From positions 124,001 through 188,000 of the forward strand of contig NZ_CAJPVI010000001.1 of the NCBI RefSeq assembly GCF_905397435.1: a stretch of DNA of 64,000 bases, given 5' to 3'. Numbering within the stretch: position 1 is the stretch's first letter; every line of letters starts with the position of its first letter. The notes under the pieces were generated by a model. That model saw only the letters and a list, made by a program, of their open reading frames with translations. It had not been told where the DNA came from and searched no databases. Of this stretch, positions 1 through 6,967 are shown one piece after another. The stretch is from Cupriavidus numazuensis. Lineage in GTDB: Bacteria; Pseudomonadota; Gammaproteobacteria; Burkholderiales; Burkholderiaceae. The position numbers were made by a program, and so were the translations under genes.

Positions 1-1067
1 TCGTACTGCGCCAGCGTCATGTAGTGCAGCGACTTGTTGTGCTCGGCCGCCCACTTCGCGACACCGTCCGGCATCGACGCGTAATCCTTGGCGATCGTCT
101 CCAGGCTCTCGCCGGTCAGCTGTGCCTGACGCACCGACGCCGCACCGAGCACCTCCAGTGCCGCGCCCGTCAGCGTGCCGGTGGCCATCAGCGCCTGCAG
201 CGCGTCGCGCCCCGTGCCGATATCGGTGACCGCATCCTTCGCAATGCGCTGCGCCGAGGTGCTAAACGCGTCCGCTGTCACGCCGGCATAGTTGCCGGTC
301 AGCGCCAGCGCGCTGTTAAACGCCTTCTGTTCCTGGTGGCCCTGGTAGATCGCCACGCCCAAGAGGCCCGCCGCTGCAGCCAGTGCCCCGAAGCCCAGCA
401 CCACCGGCGAGAGCGCCGAGGCGATGCCGGAAAACATCTCGCGAAAGCCACCGAACATGTCGCGCGTCTGCAAGCCCTGCTGCATCAGCACCAGCAGCGG
501 GTTCTGGCCGCCAGCGAGCTGGGTGGCCACGTCGCTGAGCTGCGCCGGCAGCATGCGCATCGCCTGCGTGGTCTGACCGACGCTGGTGCCGACCTGCTTG
601 GTCGACTGCTGCAAGCCCTTCTGCGCGGCGTCGATCGAGCGGATCATCGGCTCCGCTTCCTGCCCCACGCCCAGCAGCGCGGCCTTGTGCCGCAGCAGCT
701 GCGTCTGCGTCATGCCCAGGGTGTCGACCTGTTGCCGCAGTGTCTTCAGGAAGGTGGAGCCGGCGGCGATCTGCCGGGCCTGCTCGGCCGTCAGCCCCGC
801 CATGTCCTGCGCCTGCTCGCGCACCGCGCCGCTGGCCGCGGCCAACGCCGCCGCCTTGCGGCTCTCGGCCTCGGCCAGCTTGGCTGCTGCGCCGCCGGCC
901 GCCTGCGTCGCGTTGCCGGTTTCCTGCGCCGCCTTGGTGGCGCCGCCCATGGCCCCGACTGCTGCCTGGCCGAACTCCGACAGCTTCTGCGCCGCTGCCT
1001 CCAGGCCACGGTCCACGTCGCCCATGGAGAACCCCATGCGCATGACCAGCTTCGGCAGATCCGCCAT
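1..1067 (-). CDS. Phage tail length tape measure protein, N-terminal part
   Basis: The protein determines tail length and is threaded through the tail tube of a siphovirus (lambda gpH role). About 355 residues are visible before the frame runs off the left end. The start ATG at 1067 has a purine-rich ribosome binding site just upstream. The N-terminal part is rich in Ala, Gln and Lys and probably helical; further in, the segment QLAGGQNPLLVLMQQG followed by FGGF is a hallmark of lambda-family tape measure proteins. A hydrophobic stretch (VVLGFGALAAAAGLLGVAIY) follows. It sits directly downstream of the G/GT chaperone genes, as in lambda. The C-terminal part is not visible. Confidence 0.88.
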   Translation of the reverse strand, partial: MADLPKLVMRMGFSMGDVDRGLEAAAQKLSEFGQAAVGAMGGATKAAQETGNATQAAGGAAAKLAEAESRKAAALAAASGAVREQAQDMAGLTAEQARQIAAGSTFLKTLRQQVDTLGMTQTQLLRHKAALLGVGQEAEPMIRSIDAAQKGLQQSTKQVGTSVGQTTQAMRMLPAQLSDVATQLAGGQNPLLVLMQQGLQTRDMFGGFREMFSGIASALSPVVLGFGALAAAAGLLGVAIYQGHQEQKAFNSALALTGNYAGVTADAFSTSAQRIAKDAVTDIGTGRDALQALMATGTLTGAALEVLGAASVRQAQLTGESLETIAKDYASMPDGVAKWAAEHNKSLHYMTLAQY

Positions 1068-1089
1068 TCCCCCCTCCCCTCAAAATGCG

Positions 1090-1112
1090 AAGGCCTGCGC
1101 GGAGCAGGCCTT
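1090..1112 (-). terminator. Terminator-like hairpin between G/GT and tape measure genes
   Basis: A 9-bp perfect stem (aaggcctgc / gcaggcctt) with a 5-base loop lies between the T reading frame stop at 1117 and the tape measure start at 1067. It resembles an intrinsic terminator or attenuator with a weak T tract on the minus strand. Similar hairpins recur elsewhere in this late operon. Confidence 0.55.
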
Positions 1113-1116
1113 TTCG

Positions 1117-1497
1117 TTACGACTGCTCCAGCCGCTGGTGGAGCACTGCGAGCGCCGCGCGCTCCATGAGCTGGATGCGCTCGAACAGCTTGCGCTGACG
1201 CGACTTGCCATCGACCTGCAGCGCGATCTGCGCGAGCACCGAGGCGTAGTTCAAGCCACGCGGGATCGAGCCGGCCATGCCCGCGCTGGTGCTCTCCCAT
1301 TGCGTGGCCAGCGAGCAGAAAAACTCGTAGACGGGCAGGTTTTCCTCCCACAGGTAGAACACCGCCTCGGCGGCCTGCGCGCGGGCGGCCTCGATCACTT
1401 CGGCCGGCGCCTCGGCCTCGACGAGCTGGCGCACGATGTCGTCATCGGCCGCAAACTCGTCGCGCTCGCCGGCCCAGTAGCGCGCGGCCTCGATCAG
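1117..1497 (-). CDS. Tail assembly chaperone T extension, made by -1 frameshift as gpG-T fusion
   Basis: This frame lies -1 relative to the G-like gene and is entered at the slippery heptamer at 1503–1497. It adds about 126 residues (starting LIEAARYWAG) to the 131-residue G-like protein, giving a fusion of about 257 residues. In lambda, gpG and the frameshift product gpGT coat the tape measure protein and recruit tail tube subunits during tail assembly, and neither is in the virion. The position between tail tube and tape measure genes is the classic one. An independent GTG start at 1434 is possible but has no convincing ribosome binding site and would discard conserved-looking sequence. Confidence 0.75.
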   Translation of the reverse strand: MIEAARYWAGERDEFAADDDIVRQLVEAEAPAEVIEAARAQAAEAVFYLWEENLPVYEFFCSLATQWESTSAGMAGSIPRGLNYASVLAQIALQVDGKSRQRKLFERIQLMERAALAVLHQRLEQS

Positions 1498-1889
1498 TTT
1501 TTTGTGCGCAGCGCCTTGATCTCGACGACGCGATCGATGGCCAGGCGCACACCGGCGAGCACCTCCGGATCGGCGATCAGCGCGAGCAGGTTCTCCGGCG
1601 AGAACGGGAAGGCGTTGCCGGCCTCGTCGACCACGTCCTCGAAGCCCACCATCCAGCGCTTGACGTAGTCGTCGGCCGCGGCCGAAACCTTGTCCAGCTC
1701 CGACATCGTCTCCGGCAGCGCGTCGACGTATTCCTTGTGCGCGCTCGCCAGCGCGAGGCGCTCGGGGCGGTCCAGGCGGCGGAACTCGCCGACAAACTCG
1801 AATGTCTCGAACTTGCCGAAGTCATTGCGACGCTCGACCTTGACCTTTTCCTTGATCGTGCCGCCAGAGGCACGGATTTTCATCGTCAT
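1494..1889 (-). CDS. Phage tail assembly chaperone, gpG-like
   Basis: The gene encodes 131 residues. ATG at 1889 is preceded by GAGGAG at good spacing. The protein is acidic and helical in its second half and ends LRTKN just as the frame crosses an A_AAA_AAC heptamer. It has the length and position of lambda gpG and of the tail assembly chaperones of many siphophages, which help load tail tube protein onto the tape measure. A fraction of ribosomes is expected to slip -1 at the heptamer to make the longer G-T protein. Confidence 0.78.
   Translation of the reverse strand: MTMKIRASGGTIKEKVKVERRNDFGKFETFEFVGEFRRLDRPERLALASAHKEYVDALPETMSELDKVSAAADDYVKRWMVGFEDVVDEAGNAFPFSPENLLALIADPEVLAGVRLAIDRVVEIKALRTKN
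1497..1503 (-). promoter_or_regulatory. Programmed -1 ribosomal frameshift site A_AAA_AAC
   Basis: On the minus strand the zero-frame codons are ACA AAA AAC TGA, so the heptamer A AAA AAC directly precedes the G-like stop codon. After a one-base slip both tRNAs re-pair on AAA AAA, and translation continues with CTG ATC GAG into the T frame. This is a canonical X_XXY_YYZ slippery sequence at the exact place where tail chaperone frameshifting occurs in lambda-like phages. No stimulatory pseudoknot was modelled. Confidence 0.8.
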
Positions 1890-1912
1890 GGGGATAGCTC
1901 CTCAGAATGGAA

Positions 1913-1939
1913 AAAGGCCCGCACGATTGGCGGGCCTTT
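1913..1939 (-). terminator. Terminator-like hairpin between tail tube and gpG-like genes
   Basis: The stem aaaggcccgc / gcgggccttt pairs across a 7-base loop, with A/T on both sides. It lies between the tail tube stop (1961) and the G-like start (1889). It probably attenuates or terminates, unless polymerase is antiterminated. Confidence 0.65.
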
Positions 1940-1960
1940 GGGGTAGCGCGGCGGGGCCGC

Positions 1961-2890
1961 TTATTTGACGGTCAGCAGGAACTCGTCGTTGCCGGCATTC
2001 GGCACCAGGATGAGGTTGGCACTCACCTGGGCGACACCACTGTCGTCGGAGTACTGCAGATTGGACAGCTGCACCTTGGGCGCATCGATCTTGATGATGT
2101 TGCCCGCCGTGGTGCCATGCGTGATCGACAGCGCGCCCAGCACGGCCCCGCGCACCTTGGTCCACCAGTCCGATGCCGCGACCGTGTCCAGATCCAGCGT
2201 GACGCTGCCGGCCGGCTTGCGATCGGTCAGCACCGACGACTCGGCACCGATCAAGGCGCGCCACGCGATATCGTTGGCGAGGTCCAGTTGCAGGGCGGAC
2301 AACGATCCGGTGTAGCCGTGCAGCGACCAGGCGGCCGTGTTGGTCTTGTTGGCGATGCGCGGCGCGATGAACTTTGAGTAGTCCGCCACCGGGTTGACCG
2401 TATCGGTCACCGCCGAGAATGCGCCAAGGAACTTGAACCGCATGACCGGGACCTGCTTCGCCGTGATGTCGAAGGCCACCGAGCCGACACAGCCGATCAT
2501 CTTGTGCAGCAGGCCGTCCAGGTGGAAATACAGCGTCACGGTCTCGTTGGCGCCCGTGATCGGCGCGTACTTCACGTCGGTGGCCGCCGTGACGGTTTCC
2601 GACAGGGCGCACGCGCGCAGCAGCGGCCCGTAGGCCGGCGCTGTGCCGGCAGCACCGGAGCCTGCCAGCTCGACCTCGACATCCATTTCGCTGTGCTCGC
2701 CGACCGGGATGCTTTCGCTGTTGCCGAAGTAGGCCCGGATCAGGTTGCGCGGCACGTTGTCGACGACCAGCGGCTGGGGCGTGGTCGAGCGCACCAGGAT
2801 GGCGTTGGCGGCGCCGGTCGGCGTCGGGTCGGTACCGGACACGGTTTCGATCTTGGCCAGCAAGATCTGCTTCCGCATGAGTTTTGGCAT
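1961..2890 (-). CDS. Phage major tail tube protein
   Basis: The gene encodes 309 residues. It lies directly upstream of the chaperone pair and tape measure gene, where lambda has gpV, and the sequence is rich in short beta-type segments with many Val/Thr/Ala and no transmembrane segment. Segments such as ETVTLYFHLDG and SVTLDLDTVAASDWW fit a tail tube beta-sandwich. It would polymerise into the tube through which DNA passes. Its ATG abuts the TAA stop of the preceding gene. Family assignment rests on position and composition. Confidence 0.78.
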   Translation of the reverse strand: MPKLMRKQILLAKIETVSGTDPTPTGAANAILVRSTTPQPLVVDNVPRNLIRAYFGNSESIPVGEHSEMDVEVELAGSGAAGTAPAYGPLLRACALSETVTAATDVKYAPITGANETVTLYFHLDGLLHKMIGCVGSVAFDITAKQVPVMRFKFLGAFSAVTDTVNPVADYSKFIAPRIANKTNTAAWSLHGYTGSLSALQLDLANDIAWRALIGAESSVLTDRKPAGSVTLDLDTVAASDWWTKVRGAVLGALSITHGTTAGNIIKIDAPKVQLSNLQYSDDSGVAQVSANLILVPNAGNDEFLLTVK

Positions 2891-3127
2891 TTATTCCTCG
2901 CGAGGTTGTTCAGCAGCCGCATCAGCGGGCTCGGTGGACACGACGGGCAGGCCCGGCGCTTCCGGATCGGCCAGCGGGTTGCCGTCTTCATCGATCCGCT
3001 GTCGTGTGCCGGTCACCGGATCAAACAGGTAGCGGCCGGCCTGGCCGGCGTACTGGTCGGTGGCCAGCACGTCGGCCGAGTCCTGCGGCGCAGGCGTCTC
3101 GGGCGGCTGGCCCTTCAGGGTTTTCAT
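2891..3127 (-). CDS. Small hypothetical phage structural-region protein
   Basis: The gene encodes 78 residues and is acidic and rich in Pro, Asp and Glu, with no predicted hydrophobic segment and probably largely disordered. A central part, YLFDPVTGTRQRIDEDG, is the most ordered-looking piece. ATG at 3127 follows GAAAGGAA. The gene sits between the tail terminator-like and tail tube genes and its stop abuts the tube start codon, so the two are translationally coupled. Function unknown. Confidence 0.65.
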   Translation of the reverse strand: MKTLKGQPPETPAPQDSADVLATDQYAGQAGRYLFDPVTGTRQRIDEDGNPLADPEAPGLPVVSTEPADAAAEQPREE

Positions 3128-3138
3128 GGCGATTCCTT

Positions 3139-3570
3139 TCAGGCACTCAGGCTGTTGCGCTGGGTGCGGTAGTGGAGGTCGTAGTGGACCGTGCGTGCCG
3201 ACACGATGCCGCCGGCGTTGTCGTAGGCCGGCGAGTCGGTTTGCAGCTCGGCCACGTCAATGAGGCCGTCGGCAACGAAGTCCATCACCACGGGCTGGAC
3301 CAGCTCGAGCACGGACTCGGACACCTGATCGGGCTCCGGATCGCGCACGACGACGGTGATCAGCACCTCGCTATGACGATCCATCATCCCGACCACGCGC
3401 TCCTCCGGCGCATCGGCGCCGTGGTGAACCACCACCACGATGCGAGTACTGCGCATGTCCAGCGCGGCGTACAGCGAGCGGGAAAACTGGGCATTCTTCG
3501 CCAGCAGCTCCGGCGATTGGCGCAGCGCGTCGTACAGCTGCTGCGCGTAGGTTTCACGAAGGGTCGTCAT
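3139..3570 (-). CDS. Probable phage tail terminator / minor tail protein (gpU position)
   Basis: The gene encodes 143 residues. It begins with a helical segment (ETYAQQLYDALRQSPELL) and continues with alternating hydrophobic strands (RIVVVVHHG, SEVLITVVVRD). This pattern and position, between head-tail joining and tail tube genes, match small alpha/beta tail terminator proteins that cap the tail and connect to the head. The start overlaps the preceding stop (ATGA). No diagnostic motif was seen, so the call is by synteny and fold-like pattern. Confidence 0.6.
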   Translation of the reverse strand: MTTLRETYAQQLYDALRQSPELLAKNAQFSRSLYAALDMRSTRIVVVVHHGADAPEERVVGMMDRHSEVLITVVVRDPEPDQVSESVLELVQPVVMDFVADGLIDVAELQTDSPAYDNAGGIVSARTVHYDLHYRTQRNSLSA

Positions 3571-3875
3571 GTCGCCACCTTGTTCAGTTCCACGGCCACG
3601 AAGGCCCCGTCGCCCACCGGCATCGGCGCACCGAAGGCGTAATAGCTGCCCGCAGAGAAACCGCTTTCCACCACCACCAGATCGTTGCCGGTGAGCTGGC
3701 CGAACACGTCGGCCCGCCCCAGCAGCGTGAAGGACAGGCCACGCACGGTGCCCGAGATGACGTCCTTCCAGCCCTGGTCAATCAGCGCCTTCTGACTGCT
3801 GATGCCACGGCTGGCCACCGTCACCGGATCGCCGAAGTCCTCGACAAAGGCGTCGAGATCCTCGTCGACCAGCAT
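3567..3875 (-). CDS. Probable head-tail joining protein (gpFII position)
   Basis: The gene encodes 102 residues. It is predicted to be mostly beta, with an N-terminal acidic segment (EDLDAFVEDFGDPVTV) and a later hydrophobic region (LTGNDLVVVESGFSAGSYY). Its size and location after the capsid genes match lambda FII-type proteins that complete the head and provide the tail attachment site. It overlaps the genes on both sides by one to four bases, indicating coupled translation. Identification is by position. Confidence 0.55.
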   Translation of the reverse strand: MLVDEDLDAFVEDFGDPVTVASRGISSQKALIDQGWKDVISGTVRGLSFTLLGRADVFGQLTGNDLVVVESGFSAGSYYAFGAPMPVGDGAFVAVELNKVAT

Positions 3876-4108
3876 CAGCTCTGCGGTTCCGCGCTTTCGC
3901 CGGTGCCGCCCTCGCTGCTTTCGCCGCTTGCGGTGCTTTCGCTCTGCTCGCCATCGTCAGCGGCAGCCGCCGGCTTCTTGCCGCCGAGGATCTCGACCGC
4001 GCCCAGACGCTCGAGCTGCTTGGCCTCTTCATCCGGCAGATCGAACTTGGCGCCAGTCGGATGCACCTTGTTGCCGGTGTCGACCGGCCAATTCGCTTTG
4101 ACTCTCAT
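3875..4108 (-). CDS. Small phage head-region protein (gpFI position)
   Basis: The gene encodes 77 residues. I chose ATG at 4108 because it is preceded by GAGGG; a longer frame would read through the hairpin at 4128–4150. The N-terminal half (MRVKANWPVDTG...FDLPDEEAKQLERLGAVEI) looks folded, and the C-terminal 35 residues are a low-complexity Ala/Ser/Glu/Gly tail. It occupies the lambda FI place right after the major capsid gene. Function unknown; possibly a head-binding accessory. Confidence 0.6.
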   Translation of the reverse strand: MRVKANWPVDTGNKVHPTGAKFDLPDEEAKQLERLGAVEILGGKKPAAAADDGEQSESTASGESSEGGTGESAEPQS

Positions 4109-4127
4109 GTCAGCCCTCGAAATGACG

Positions 4128-4150
4128 AAGGCCCGCACGCGGCGGGCCTT
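4128..4150 (-). terminator. Terminator-like hairpin after major capsid gene
   Basis: The stem aaggcccgc / gcgggcctt has a short loop and lies between the capsid stop at 4171 and the next start at 4108. It is nearly the same sequence as the hairpin at 1913–1939. Confidence 0.6.
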
Positions 4151-4170
4151 TCAGGTTGCTGTGGCGCCGC

Positions 4171-5109
4171 TTAGGCGATCACGTTCTGGAAGAAGTACGA
4201 CAGATCCGGCGCGGTCACCAGTTCCTTGACGCGCTCGCCGGCGCGGACCTTGTAGCCGCCTTCCAGGCCGCCGTTGTCTTCGTCGAAGGTCGTATTGGAG
4301 ATGCGCTCGCCCTGCTGGGCGGTAAAGCCCCAGGTGGTGGAACGCGACGTTTCCGACGGCACCTCACGGTAGGTGAAGGCCGCGTGCTTGCCCCAGGTGC
4401 GCTGCAGGCTCATGGCCTGGCCACGGCGCGCGGTATTGACGAAGGCCTCGCCCACCAGGATCTCCTCCAGCTCCAGCGCATTGGCCAGCTGCTGGCGGGT
4501 CACACCGCCAGAGGTGCCGCCCTTGCCGTTGACGTAGTCGATCACGCGCGGGTGCAGGATCAGCTTGGTCCACGCCGCGCGGCCGATCGTCATCACATTC
4601 GGACGCATGATCGGGCTATCGAGCGCGGTCAGGATGGCCGAGATCGGGTCCGAGTTGGTGTAGTCCGACCACTGGGAAGTACCCGACAGCGTCACCTTGT
4701 TGACGTGGTTGGCCGGGTTGAACACCGCATTGGCCACGCGCACCTCGCGGCCCAGCGTGACCAGCTTCATCACGAACTCGGCCGCCGTGGCCATCGGATC
4801 GACACCTTCCGGTGCGTTCCGGACGTCCTCCACCGGCACCACCTCATCGAGGCCGTAGTCGACCACCGAGGCGGTCTGCATGGTGCCGCTGGACTCGACC
4901 TGATTGGGCGCCGACTTGCGGCCCACCATCGTGTCGGGCACGGTGAATTGCTCGGCCACGTTCTGGACCAGGTACTTGAACTCAGCCTTGCCCACCGGCA
5001 CGCGCGGCATGATCGCATCGGCGATCATCTGGCGGTTGGCATAGGCGATCACCACCGCCTGGATCAGCGGGGCATTAATCGGGTACGGCGCGACAGCAGT
5101 CGTCATCAA
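4171..5109 (-). CDS. Phage major capsid protein (gpE-like)
   Basis: The gene encodes 312 residues, close to the length of the lambda gpE family. Features include an N-terminal arm, an early segment (ADAIMPRVPVGKAEFKYL) typical of this family, and a central helix-rich domain with IMRPNVMTIGRAAWTKLILHP, as in capsid proteins that bind a viral lattice. The gene follows the protease/scaffold and cement genes, as in lambda (C–Nu3–D–E). The protein forms the icosahedral shell. Highly expressed genes of this type usually stand alone between attenuators, and a hairpin follows here. Confidence 0.87.
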   Translation of the reverse strand: MMTTAVAPYPINAPLIQAVVIAYANRQMIADAIMPRVPVGKAEFKYLVQNVAEQFTVPDTMVGRKSAPNQVESSGTMQTASVVDYGLDEVVPVEDVRNAPEGVDPMATAAEFVMKLVTLGREVRVANAVFNPANHVNKVTLSGTSQWSDYTNSDPISAILTALDSPIMRPNVMTIGRAAWTKLILHPRVIDYVNGKGGTSGGVTRQQLANALELEEILVGEAFVNTARRGQAMSLQRTWGKHAAFTYREVPSETSRSTTWGFTAQQGERISNTTFDEDNGGLEGGYKVRAGERVKELVTAPDLSYFFQNVIA

Positions 5110-5152
5110 AGACTCCTAGAAATGGAATGGGAACAGCAGGCTGGCCAGCGGC

Positions 5153-5527
5153 TTAGCCCTGCATCAGGCCGGGCGCCAGGAACACGGGGCAGATGTCGCC
5201 GGAGACGCCCGAGACCTCGGCGAAGCCGATCAGGCGAACGTTGGCGCCGCCAGCGGGCGCAGCGGCCACCGCACGGCCACTGGCATCGGCAGTCAGCGGC
5301 TGGCCGCGCGTGACGTTGCCGCCGTACTCGATGTCAGCGATGCCGGCGCGCACCACACCGACGCGATCACCGTCGGCGTAGGCAAAGCCTTCGGTGGCGC
5401 CCAGCAGCGCGTCGGTGGCTGCTGCGGCCTGCTTGACGCCGCCGTCATTGGCGCCCTGCGCCACGATGCGATTCTTGGCCAGCGCGCCCTCGGCGCTGTG
5501 GGTCTTGATCAGGATCGGATTGCTCAT
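5153..5527 (-). CDS. Capsid cement / decoration protein (DUF2190-like)
   Basis: The gene encodes 124 residues. The start at ATG 5527 is supported by GGAAGA upstream. The small Gly/Ala/Val-rich beta protein, with ADGDRVGVVRAGIADIEYGG and a final CPVFLAPGLMQG, matches DUF2190-type head decoration proteins that occupy the lambda gpD position between the scaffold and major capsid genes. It likely stabilises the expanded capsid. Confidence 0.75.
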   Translation of the reverse strand: MSNPILIKTHSAEGALAKNRIVAQGANDGGVKQAAAATDALLGATEGFAYADGDRVGVVRAGIADIEYGGNVTRGQPLTADASGRAVAAAPAGGANVRLIGFAEVSGVSGDICPVFLAPGLMQG

Positions 5528-5567
5528 GATGTCTTCCGGTAGTGGATCGAGAGAGACGGTGCCGGCC

Positions 5568-6008
5568 TTAGGCCGTCGCCAGTTCGGCAGCCGCCCGGGT
5601 AGCCGCCGCCGCAAAACTCAGCTTCTGGCCCGAGGCCTCGGCCGCGGTCACCAGTTCGCGGGCGCGCGCGGCGATCGCCTTCTGGTCCGGCTTGGTCGCG
5701 GCCGCCGACGCGGGCTCGCTGACAGGTGCGGCCGGCAGCGGGGGCGGTGCGTCCGCGGTCATGGCCGAGGCCTGCTTCGAGAGCGCAGCACGGTGCGCGC
5801 CGAGGACCTGCACAGCCGCCTGGTCCGGCGTGGTCTTGCCATCGGCCTTAAGCGAGGCGATCAGCGCCTCATGACCGACCATCGCGTGCGCCTCGATGCC
5901 GAGGATGCGATCGCGCTCGGCGGTGGCGCCGGCGGCGCGGGCTTCGGTCTGGATTTCAGCCAACAGCTCGGGCGACTGGGCCGCCAGATCTTCGCGGGTG
6001 ATGCTCAT
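5568..6008 (-). CDS. Nested scaffolding protein (Nu3-like), internal in-frame start
   Basis: ATG at 6008 lies in frame within the protease gene (its codon 305) and has a strong ribosome binding site, AAAGGA, six bases upstream. It would give a 146-residue product (MSITREDLAAQSPEL...) that is entirely the helical Ala/Glu-rich scaffold domain. Lambda makes Nu3 from within gene C in exactly this way. The internal ribosome binding site is seen directly; the role as separate scaffold is inferred from the homologous arrangement. Confidence 0.72.
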   Translation of the reverse strand: MSITREDLAAQSPELLAEIQTEARAAGATAERDRILGIEAHAMVGHEALIASLKADGKTTPDQAAVQVLGAHRAALSKQASAMTADAPPPLPAAPVSEPASAAATKPDQKAIAARARELVTAAEASGQKLSFAAAATRAAAELATA

Positions 6009-6920
6009 CGTGGTTCCTTTCGGAGAGGTGGGCAGTTCTGCCCGGTTCTTGACAGGCGCGGGCTTCGCGCCAGGGAGTTGAAACTCGCCGGCGGCGAGCC
6101 GGGCGATCAATTGCTCGGCCGTGGCCATTCCGTCCACGAGTCCGGCATCGATGGCTTGCTGGCCGATGAAGATGCGGCCATCCGCCATATCGGAGAGCAC
6201 GGTGTCTACTGACGCGCCGCGGTTCTTGGCAACGGCGTCGACAAACTGCTCGTACATGTAATCGGAGTGCGCCTGCATCGTCGCCCGGCCTTCATCCGAG
6301 AGCGGCGCATAGCTGCTGGCGATGCGCTTGTACTTGCCCGAGTAGATCTCGGTCGTCTTGACGCCGCGCTGCGTCTCAGCGCCGGACACATCGCGGTGCG
6401 CATTGACCACGCCGATCGAGCCGACTTGCGTGGTGCTGTCGGCGACATACACGGCCTGGGCGGCGCTGCCGATCCAGTAGGCCGCGCTGGCCATGGTGCC
6501 GTCGGCGAGCGCCACCACGGGCTTGATCGCACCGACTTCGCGCACGATGTCGGCGAGCTGCTGCGTGCCGGCCACGGTGCCACCTGGCGAATCGATATGC
6601 AGCAGGATCGCGCCCACCTGGCGATTGGCTGCCGCGGCGCGCAAGTCCCGGCTGATCAGGTCGCTGGAGGCTCCGCCCGAGACATCGGTGAAGAGGTTGG
6701 CGCGCTGCGCGATCGTGCCCATGATCGGCACAATCGCCACGCCATTGAGGATCTCGTAGTCTTGCGGCGTGCTACCCAGCGGCTTGCCGATGCTCGCCTC
6801 GACCGCCTTCAGATCGATGGCATCGCCACGCATACGCATGTCGTATGCGTCTACGATGGCCACCAGCTTGTCGGGCAGGATTGCCCACGCGCCCGTGACC
6901 ACGTCCAGTAGTCGGTTCAT
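5568..6920 (-). CDS. Head maturation protease, ClpP/S49 family, fused to scaffold domain (gpC-like)
   Basis: The gene encodes 450 residues from ATG at 6920. The N-terminal two-thirds is an S49/SppA-like serine protease: IDSPGG (residues 110–115), a probable nucleophile Ser145 in GTMASAAYW, and a probable general base Lys196 in YSGKYKR. The C-terminal third is an Ala/Glu-rich helical scaffold. This is the organisation of lambda gpC, which cleaves portal and scaffold during prohead maturation. The scaffold is also made separately from an internal start at 6008. The gene follows the portal gene after a hairpin. Confidence 0.88.
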   Translation of the reverse strand: MNRLLDVVTGAWAILPDKLVAIVDAYDMRMRGDAIDLKAVEASIGKPLGSTPQDYEILNGVAIVPIMGTIAQRANLFTDVSGGASSDLISRDLRAAAANRQVGAILLHIDSPGGTVAGTQQLADIVREVGAIKPVVALADGTMASAAYWIGSAAQAVYVADSTTQVGSIGVVNAHRDVSGAETQRGVKTTEIYSGKYKRIASSYAPLSDEGRATMQAHSDYMYEQFVDAVAKNRGASVDTVLSDMADGRIFIGQQAIDAGLVDGMATAEQLIARLAAGEFQLPGAKPAPVKNRAELPTSPKGTTMSITREDLAAQSPELLAEIQTEARAAGATAERDRILGIEAHAMVGHEALIASLKADGKTTPDQAAVQVLGAHRAALSKQASAMTADAPPPLPAAPVSEPASAAATKPDQKAIAARARELVTAAEASGQKLSFAAAATRAAAELATA

Positions 6921-6939
6921 CGTCGCTCCAGAAAAGCGA

Positions 6940-6960
6940 AACCCGCCACATGGGCGGGTT
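6940..6960 (-). terminator. Terminator-like hairpin between portal and protease genes
   Basis: An 8-bp stem (aacccgcc / ggcgggtt) with a 5-base loop lies between the portal stop (6968) and the protease start (6920), followed on the minus strand by a short T-rich run. Confidence 0.55.
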
Positions 6961-6967
6961 CGGGTTG

